Shown here one piece after another: positions 1 to 4,229 of a DNA stretch of 6,089 nucleotides. The DNA is taken from contig JAFPCJ010000175.1 in the NCBI GenBank assembly GCA_017423885.1, positions 1 to 6,089 of the forward strand, given 5' to 3'. The stretch is from Clostridia bacterium. GTDB lineage: Bacteria > Bacillota_A > Clostridia > Oscillospirales > Acutalibacteraceae. The notes below the pieces were generated by a model. It did no database searches. It was not told the origin of the DNA and was given only the letters and a program-made list of their open reading frames with translations. A program made the translations under genes and the position numbers. Position 1 is the stretch's first letter. Each line of letters begins with the position of its first letter.

Positions 1-33
1 GCTGTCTCACCAAAGGCAATTTGCACAACACCT

Positions 34-87
34 GCCTCCCTCTGACGAGGGAGGTGGCACGGCGTAGCCGTGACGGAGGGAGAGAAA
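34..87 (+). repeat. palindromic repeat, left copy
   Basis: This stretch contains CCTCCCTC-TGAC-GAGGGAGG (35-54, an 8-bp stem with a 4-nt loop), then CACGGC-GTA-GCCGTG (58-72, a 6-bp stem), then GAGGGAGAG. It is the inverted partner of 116-167: the outer 20 and the last 12 or so bases match, while the middle differs in sequence and by 2 nt in length. I recall repeats of this pattern as frequent in intergenic regions of gut Clostridia genomes; that is memory, not a search. Confidence 0.7.
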
Positions 88-98
88 AGGTGAAAATG

Positions 99-118
99 CT
101 ACAATTAGTGTAGTTTTT
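99..118 (+). terminator. hairpin plus T-run at the centre of the element
   Basis: CTACA-ATTAG-TGTAG (99-113) is followed directly by TTTTT (114-118). The stem is only 5 bp and AT-rich. It sits inside a larger imperfect stem formed by GAGGGAGAG (76-84) and CTCTCCCTC (119-127), with A-rich and T-rich arms. On the minus strand the same hairpin is followed by a broken T-run. No other terminator is visible after the minus-strand operon, so the element may supply the operon's transcription end. Low confidence because the core stem is weak. Confidence 0.35.
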
Positions 119-167
119 CTCTCCCTCAGTCTCGTTTCACTCGACAGCTCCCTCGTCAGAGGGAGCC
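116..167 (-). repeat. palindromic repeat, right inverted copy
   Basis: On the minus strand this reads GCTCCCTC-TGAC-GAGGGAGC (166-147, an 8-bp perfect stem), followed by a variable centre and GAGGGAGAG. It is the inverted counterpart of 34-87. Stem positions compensate: the left copy has a C:G pair where this copy has a G:C pair at the outermost stem positions, which fits selection for, or an origin in, a hairpin structure rather than simple duplication of one exact sequence. Confidence 0.7.
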
Positions 168-266
168 GATTGTGATATTCGGCTTTGCTGATTTGTGCGT
201 TTTGACCTTATTGAGACAGCCTCCTACAAATATGTTTTTAAATACGGTCGGGCGGGGGTATTGCGT

Positions 267-1517
267 TTAAAGCAAATACGGCAGCGATTGGCTGTCGGGG
301 CACCCGACCGGGTGGATGATTTCGGTGTCGCTTATATATTCTTTACCGTTTACCGTTCCCTTAAGCTCAACAAAGTAGCAGACAGCGTCATACGGCACGA
401 AAGCATAAACGGTGCTGTTCTCTATTCGCGCTCCAAGGGCGGTCCAGCTTTGCGTGAGGCGGTCGTCCTCGCCGTATTCTATCGGTGCGGTAAGGTAATA
501 AACGCTTGCCGTTATCTCGCTGAAATCGCTCGGTATTTCTATGCCGAAGGAGATATCACCGCGCCCCTTCGGTTGCTCACATGGCTTTATAAGCGGAAGA
601 AATCCGCCTACTATACCCTGCGCGAAGCGATAGCCGTCTTCATTTTTCCAAGCATCAATATGCGAATGACCCATTTCGATGCTCATAGAAAGCATGGAGC
701 CGCTTTTTTGTGTGTCCTTGTAGGAAAGATTTGCGCCAACTACCGAAAATGCCGCATCGTACACCCAATTTTTCCAAAGAACGGGGTAGCAGAGCTTGTC
801 AAAACGGTCGGCGGCACTCCAGAGCGCCTTTACCTTGGGATCTCGGAAAATGCTCGGAAGCTTCGGCGCGGGAAGCGCATCAAGGTGCCCCGTGCCGTAT
901 ATCGGTATCGCAAAGGCGTAGCGATTATCGTAGCCTATTGCCAAAGAGGTGATTACACCGCCCCACGATATGCCTGTAATGCCTATTTTTTCGCGGTCTA
1001 TGCGCTCGTCGCGACGAAGTATGTTGTGAGCAAGGATGGTATCGGCAATAGCGTGGTACATCCATTGCTCATCGAGCGGCAGATCACAGTCAAGCATACG
1101 GGAATTGTCAGGTCCGCAGGTGTACCCTTGCTCGCTGAGCGCGCCGTAAAGCTCATGAACATAGTCCTTTGGCATGGTAGCAGTCTCGGTAACGAGCAGA
1201 CCCTTTTTATCCTCGCGGGGCACAAAGCCTGTAGTGTCCATGGCTATCGCGGCAAAGCCGCGCTCGTTCCAAAGGCGTATCCATTCGGGAAAGGCATGAC
1301 CTCCGCCGCCGTGAACGAGAACTACGGCAGGCACCCGCTCACCCTGCTTCATTTCGGGGAAACCGATGTGCGCGAATACCTTGGTCTTCTTGCCCTTATA
1401 AATTGCACCGTCATAGAAAAAAGCCTTGATACCGTGATAAATGCTGTCGGGTCTCATATCGTATTCGGGGAGCGGTTGTATTCGCGGATATATGTTGTAA
1501 AATTCCTCTGAAAACAT
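267..1517 (-). CDS. alpha/beta hydrolase, acetylxylan esterase-like (third gene of operon)
   Basis: A 416-residue serine hydrolase, probably removing acetyl or another acyl group from a carbohydrate. Visible signatures are HGGGGHAF at 69-76 (oxyanion-hole loop), GISWGG at 182-187 with nucleophile Ser184, PVLW then Asp254 as likely acid, and MGHSH at 282-286 with His284 as likely base. The D-to-H spacing of about 30 and the PVLW...D...MxHxH order match my knowledge of acetylxylan esterase/cephalosporin deacetylase and related dienelactone-hydrolase-fold enzymes. Residues from about 310 on look like an added beta-rich C-terminal region. No signal peptide or membrane segment is seen, so it is probably cytoplasmic. 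The ATG at 1517 is chosen over the in-frame TTG at 1532 because GGAGAGG lies 6 nt upstream of the ATG. The gene begins 2 nt after the stop of the preceding gene, implying translational coupling. It could instead be an S9-type peptidase-like hydrolase; the exact substrate is not deducible. Confidence 0.85.
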   Translation of the reverse strand: MFSEEFYNIYPRIQPLPEYDMRPDSIYHGIKAFFYDGAIYKGKKTKVFAHIGFPEMKQGERVPAVVLVHGGGGHAFPEWIRLWNERGFAAIAMDTTGFVPREDKKGLLVTETATMPKDYVHELYGALSEQGYTCGPDNSRMLDCDLPLDEQWMYHAIADTILAHNILRRDERIDREKIGITGISWGGVITSLAIGYDNRYAFAIPIYGTGHLDALPAPKLPSIFRDPKVKALWSAADRFDKLCYPVLWKNWVYDAAFSVVGANLSYKDTQKSGSMLSMSIEMGHSHIDAWKNEDGYRFAQGIVGGFLPLIKPCEQPKGRGDISFGIEIPSDFSEITASVYYLTAPIEYGEDDRLTQSWTALGARIENSTVYAFVPYDAVCYFVELKGTVNGKEYISDTEIIHPVGCPDSQSLPYLL

Positions 1518-1519
1518 CG

Positions 1520-3247
1520 CTATCCTCTCCAATTAGGCACAAACTGACTTATATCAACACCATCCAAGGACAACACACGGTAGAAGCTTCTGAGTGCTGT
1601 GTCTACCCCGATATCATTCCCGATGCTTGAAGCAAGCAGGAATTCGGGACGGTTGGGCATCATGTGATTTGTGTTCCATGCAAGGAAACGCTCGGCGCCG
1701 CACCTTTTCATCTGCTCTACAGCATCCATGTATTCCTCGGGAGCTACCGTATGCACCCAAGGCAATACATGGTATACCTTGATTCCGTACTTTTCTTCAA
1801 GCGCCTTAAATTCGGGAATGTGCGCGCAGACCTTATCAACATCGGTGCCGTAATGGCGGCAAATAACCTGACGTTTGGAAAACTGCTGCTTGTATTTTTC
1901 GAGATCAATAATATTCGGTGCCTTATCATCCATGCAATCGGTCAGATCCTCATAGAGCTCCATATCGGCTTGAGACACGGAGTCTATAAGTCCCTCGCGT
2001 GCCCATTGCTCTATATCAAGTCCGAAATTTTTGGCGCTTTCGAGTCCGTAATCGGTTATGGCATTGAGCATTATGTGCTCACCCGAAATACTGTCAAGCG
2101 TTTTTCTTAATTTTCTTATAAATTCGGTCATTATCTCGCACCAGACCGAGTGAAGCCGTTTATCGGAAACAGGGAGCAGACGAGGGTCGGTGTCGGGATA
2201 AAGTGTCTTGAAACGCTCAAGCACGGGAGCCTCAAAGCCTACGTGTATTCCTCGGTGAAGTATCATGGAAATGCCCTTGAACCCAAGCTTTACCATTTTT
2301 ATCATTCGGCTTATCACGAAGTCCTGCACCTGACTGTAAGCGTAGGAGCAGATAAGAGTATCACTGCCGTCACGGTTCTTGCAATGAAGCTGTGGGTTGT
2401 CTAAAACAAAGGAATTATGCAATGTAGGACAGTTAATCGGAAAATGGAAGTTTGCAACGCTCATTCGTTCGGTGGCGTACAAGGGTACTCCTATTTTTTC
2501 ACTTCGGGCGAGGTATTTTTTAAATATTTCTTCAAAGCTGTATATTCCCGAGCAATGGACTCTTGGGGTTATATCGACAAAGGTTGAATCAAACGCTGTT
2601 TCGCCATGGTCCTCAAAAAGCATGCTGTACTCGAGTGAACAAAAGTCGGCATTAGTATTTTTAAGCATGTCAAGCTTTGAAAAGCATTCCGACTTTTCGG
2701 GTGAAATATCATCTGCAAAAGAATCTATATCAATATGCATCTGTACGCACTTATTGTCCTTTTGTAATGAGCTTTTATATCTTTCGGTCTCGGCTTCACT
2801 CATTTCCTCGCAACGTATCCAGGCAATTCCGGCAAGAAAAGATGCAACGACCTGCGGCTTTGATAAGATCAGCTTGAGATCGGTTATATCAGCACATTTA
2901 AAGAATACTTCTTGGAAATATTCGTGGGTCTTCCACATCTCGGGCATACCCTTTTTCATAAATCGGATGGGAGTATACCAATCCTCATTGGATAATTTTA
3001 AATAAAGATAATTATCGGTGTGAATATAGGATTCAGTCACAAAAAAGCCTATGTATATTTTTTGCCATCCCGAAAGTTTAGGGGATAAAACAATGGGCTC
3101 GGGAGCAGAGCCGTTGGGAGCCATGAGAAGCTGTCCGCTTCCAAGGCTTGTGCTATACTCCATGGCGCGCCATTTGTCTTTTTTAAAGCTTTGGCTTATC
3201 AGCTCTCGGTTCTCGGTAATGGCAGGAAGATTACAAAAAATGCTCAT
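1520..3247 (-). CDS. putative glycoside-hydrolase-like TIM-barrel protein (second gene of operon)
   Basis: A 575-residue protein with no signal peptide, so probably cytoplasmic. Residues 1 to about 150 are beta-rich with many aromatic residues (Trp61, Trp90, Trp105, Trp143) and may be a sandwich domain. From about 165 on it resembles the family-10-like (GHL10/DUF187-type) glycosyl hydrolase proteins. HRGIHVGFEAPVLERF at 331-346 followed by DPRLLP at 354-359 recalls their 'GYEPPVVEAF...DPR' segment, GLDIEQWAREGLID at 409-422 recalls 'GLDVxxWxREGLVD', and AWNTNHMMP at 523-531 recalls the end-of-barrel 'WDxxxR' strand. Catalytic acids are not assigned; Glu339, Asp399, Glu403 and Asp411 are candidates. 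The ATG at 3247 has AAGGGG 7 nt upstream, and the gene begins 12 nt after the isomerase stop. Its position between a sugar isomerase and an esterase supports a carbohydrate role. The family match is from memory of motifs, and activity could be absent. Confidence 0.65.
   Translation of the reverse strand: MSIFCNLPAITENRELISQSFKKDKWRAMEYSTSLGSGQLLMAPNGSAPEPIVLSPKLSGWQKIYIGFFVTESYIHTDNYLYLKLSNEDWYTPIRFMKKGMPEMWKTHEYFQEVFFKCADITDLKLILSKPQVVASFLAGIAWIRCEEMSEAETERYKSSLQKDNKCVQMHIDIDSFADDISPEKSECFSKLDMLKNTNADFCSLEYSMLFEDHGETAFDSTFVDITPRVHCSGIYSFEEIFKKYLARSEKIGVPLYATERMSVANFHFPINCPTLHNSFVLDNPQLHCKNRDGSDTLICSYAYSQVQDFVISRMIKMVKLGFKGISMILHRGIHVGFEAPVLERFKTLYPDTDPRLLPVSDKRLHSVWCEIMTEFIRKLRKTLDSISGEHIMLNAITDYGLESAKNFGLDIEQWAREGLIDSVSQADMELYEDLTDCMDDKAPNIIDLEKYKQQFSKRQVICRHYGTDVDKVCAHIPEFKALEEKYGIKVYHVLPWVHTVAPEEYMDAVEQMKRCGAERFLAWNTNHMMPNRPEFLLASSIGNDIGVDTALRSFYRVLSLDGVDISQFVPNWRG
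1524..1530 (-). promoter_or_regulatory. ribosome binding site of the esterase gene
   Basis: On the minus strand GGAGAGG stands 6 nt before the ATG at 1517. It lies inside the last codons (Trp-Arg-Gly) of the upstream gene, whose TAG stop is at 1522-1520. This placement decides the ATG start over the TTG at 1532 and suggests ribosomes finishing the upstream gene re-initiate here. Confidence 0.8.
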
Positions 3248-3259
3248 TGTTTTTCCCCT

Positions 3260-3831
3260 TTATTCAGGCTTTGTTTCAAGCTGAAGCGGATAGTCGGCAA
3301 GGTGGTCAAGCTTAAAGCCGTTTTTCTTGTACTGCTCATAATCAAAGGCTTCAAGCTCATCTATTGCAAGCTTGTGGAATTCGTAAAAATTATGCCACCA
3401 TTCGTAGCCGCTTCCAAGCTCGGCATTTAAGTATGCATCGGCAATATCACAGCCCATTGCGGGAGCTACATAAAAAGCACCCATGGCAAGAACGTTTACG
3501 CCGTTACCCGTAATTGCGCGAAGCGCCGCAGGCACACTTTCAACAACACCTGCATGAACATGGGGACACTTGCTTGCCGCAATATGAATACCCATTCCCG
3601 TTCCGCAGAAAAGCAAGGCTCTTTCGTATTCGCCCTCGGATATTTTTGAGCCTACGCGAAGTCCTACGCGGTGGAACATGTTTTCGGTGTCATCGGGGTC
3701 GCTGCTTGCGGTAACTCCGAGATCCTCTATCTCCCAGCCTTTTTGCGAAGATGCTCGCAGACCGCCTCTTTAAGCGGAAAGCCTGCAAAATCTGCGCCTA
3801 CTACCAATTTTTTGTCCTTAACTGTTTTCAT
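3260..3831 (-). CDS. RpiB/LacA/LacB-family sugar-phosphate isomerase, frameshifted as sequenced (first gene of operon)
   Basis: With one base restored near 3738-3744 this encodes 190 residues of the LacAB/RpiB fold, which interconverts aldose and ketose phosphates. Seen: GADFAGFPLKE at 12-22, FCGTGMGI at 75-82 with the catalytic-type Cys76 and Thr78, and NGVNVLAMG at 110-118. The family is usually about 150 residues; the extra 40 at the C-terminus are rich in aromatic and charged residues. As written, translation from the ATG at 3831 stops at TAG 3729-3727 after 34 codons. The remaining 139 codons form an open frame from the ATG at 3679, without a recognised ribosome site and lacking the first beta strand. 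The 3831 start is supported by AAGGAGG 6 nt upstream and by family-like sequence. Compared with E. coli RpiB, His10 corresponds to Phe15 and His99 to Gly109, so the substrate may not be ribose 5-phosphate. Either an indel error, a true pseudogene or recoding explains the break. Confidence 0.85.
3738..3745 (-). other. frameshift point in the isomerase gene (A5-G2 run)
   Basis: On the minus strand the codons run CGC AAA AAG GCT GGG AGA TAG in the starting frame. Slipping back one base after AAG, or adding one A or G in the run, yields Lys-Lys-Gly-Trp-Glu-Ile-Glu-Asp, the expected family sequence, leading without stops into the rest of the isomerase. The tetramer A-AAG and heptamer C-AAA-AAG resemble, but do not equal, the classical A-AAA-AAG slippery site. 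No obvious downstream stimulatory stem was identified. Confidence 0.8.
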
Positions 3832-3837
3832 GATGAA

Positions 3838-3844
3838 CCTCCTT
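3838..3844 (-). promoter_or_regulatory. ribosome binding site of the isomerase gene
   Basis: A full-consensus AAGGAGG on the minus strand is 6 nt before the ATG at 3831. It fixes the translation start of the isomerase upstream of the frameshift and shows that the 139-codon downstream frame is not the original start. Confidence 0.85.
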
Positions 3845-3911
3845 AATTATTAAAAAAATATTTTTACCCGTGTGTAAAACCGTTAAAGATAAAAGGATAT
3901 TTGTCGAGAGT

Positions 3912-3940
3912 ATTATAGCGTATAAAGAAAAATAAGACAA
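3912..3940 (-). promoter_or_regulatory. predicted sigma-A promoter for the three-gene operon
   Basis: On the minus strand TTGTCT (3940-3935) is separated by 17 nt from a perfect TATAAT (3917-3912). The -35 box matches consensus at 4 of 6 positions. Transcription would start near 3905, leaving a leader of roughly 74 nt before the isomerase ATG at 3831. No regulator-binding palindrome is evident around it. Confidence 0.6.
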
Positions 3941-3966
3941 TAACAAAACGGACTAATTTGAATGAG

Positions 3967-4015
3967 GTGTATCCCTTTTGGAAATGTTTCGGCGTCTGTG
4001 CCGATGATGGGACAC
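3967..4015. other. possible structured or relic sequence block
   Basis: TCGGC-GTCTGT-GCCGA (3989-4004) is a 5-bp stem with a 6-nt loop. It is enclosed by GTGT..CCC (3967-3975) and GGGACAC (4009-4015), which pair with a 2-nt bulge and an uneven internal loop. There is no T-run on either side. The block lies upstream of both predicted promoters, so neither transcript would include it. It is more GC-rich than the rest of the intergenic region. It may be a chance fold, a regulator site or a decayed repeat. Confidence 0.25.
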
Positions 4016-4087
4016 GAATAAGATCCATGCTTTTTTACGGTTTAGAATAATATTTTTCTTCCTATACTAAAATATATAAGAAAAAAC

Positions 4088-4117
4088 TTGACAACCGAAC
4101 CCCAAAAAAGGTACAAT
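4088..4117 (+). promoter_or_regulatory. strong sigma-A promoter for RNase J
   Basis: A perfect TTGACA -35 box (4088-4093) and a TACAAT -10 box (4112-4117, 5 of 6 to consensus) are 18 nt apart. Transcription would start near 4124, giving an AT-rich leader of about 106 nt before the ATG at 4230. The near-consensus sequence suggests high constitutive expression, fitting a housekeeping nuclease. Confidence 0.8.
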
Positions 4118-4162
4118 AGCAATGTATATTGGCTTTTTATGTCTTTTATAATATTGTATATT

Positions 4163-4186
4163 ATCCCGAATGGGCTGCATCGGGAT
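4163..4186 (+). promoter_or_regulatory. hairpin in the RNase J leader
   Basis: ATCCCGA (4163-4169) pairs perfectly with TCGGGAT (4180-4186) around a 10-nt loop, in an otherwise AT-rich leader. It starts about 40 nt after the predicted transcription start and ends 27 nt before the ribosome site. A following AAAATTTTT stretch begins several bases later, so it is not a convincing terminator. It could protect the 5' end or serve feedback control by RNase J itself; that is inference. Confidence 0.4.
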
Positions 4187-4229
4187 GTTAATAAAAATTT
4201 TTAAAACAGATTTGGAGGAAAAATATTTA

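Larger units (their letters stand above)
1..220. mobile_element. MITE-like non-coding element with terminal inverted repeats
   Basis: The first nine bases (GCTGTCTCA) are exactly inverted at 212-220 (TGAGACAGC). Extending inward, 1-28 and the reverse complement of 193-220 agree at about 21 of 28 positions without gaps, including a shared GCACAA at the inner edge. Between them lie two inverted copies of a palindromic repeat and a central hairpin, and no plausible coding sequence. A short element with terminal inverted repeats, internal dyad symmetry and no transposase is the usual description of a MITE, moved in trans by a transposase encoded elsewhere. The left outer boundary is the window edge, so one or two more terminal bases and any target-site duplication cannot be seen. 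It ends 46 bp downstream of the esterase stop codon. The transposase family is not assigned. Confidence 0.6.
3832..4229. other. divergent intergenic region between the operon and RNase J
   Basis: About 400 bp without a supported gene. From left to right it holds the isomerase ribosome site and leader, a minus-strand promoter (3912-3940), a block at 3961-4030 with weak dyad symmetry, a strong plus-strand promoter (4088-4117) and the RNase J leader with a hairpin (4163-4186). It is much richer in A and T than its flanking genes, apart from the 3961-4030 block. I see no tRNA, small ORF with a ribosome site, or clear operator palindrome. Confidence 0.7.

Noticed and set aside
34..167. Repeats as part of a CRISPR array
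   Set aside because: Only two copies, in inverted orientation, with no regular spacers and no cas gene nearby.
195..1511. A 438-codon open frame on the plus strand opposite the esterase gene
   Set aside because: Its codons are in exact register with the esterase codons, so a stop needs TTA, CTA or TCA in the esterase, which this gene's Leu and Ser codon choice avoids. The product shows no recognisable family and it begins inside the MITE-like element without a ribosome site, whereas the minus-strand protein has a full catalytic triad.
1518..1532. TTG at 1532 as the esterase start, adding five residues
   Set aside because: It overlaps the upstream gene and has no ribosome site at proper distance, whereas GGAGAGG is 6 nt before the ATG at 1517.
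3260..3679. The isomerase as an intact 139-residue gene starting at 3679
   Set aside because: The first strand and binding loop of the fold are encoded upstream in another frame behind a consensus ribosome site, so this is the downstream part of a frameshifted gene.
4147..4152. A second TATAAT as an additional RNase J promoter
   Set aside because: No -35-like box 16-18 nt upstream and no extended -10 TG; such a match is expected by chance in AT-rich sequence.
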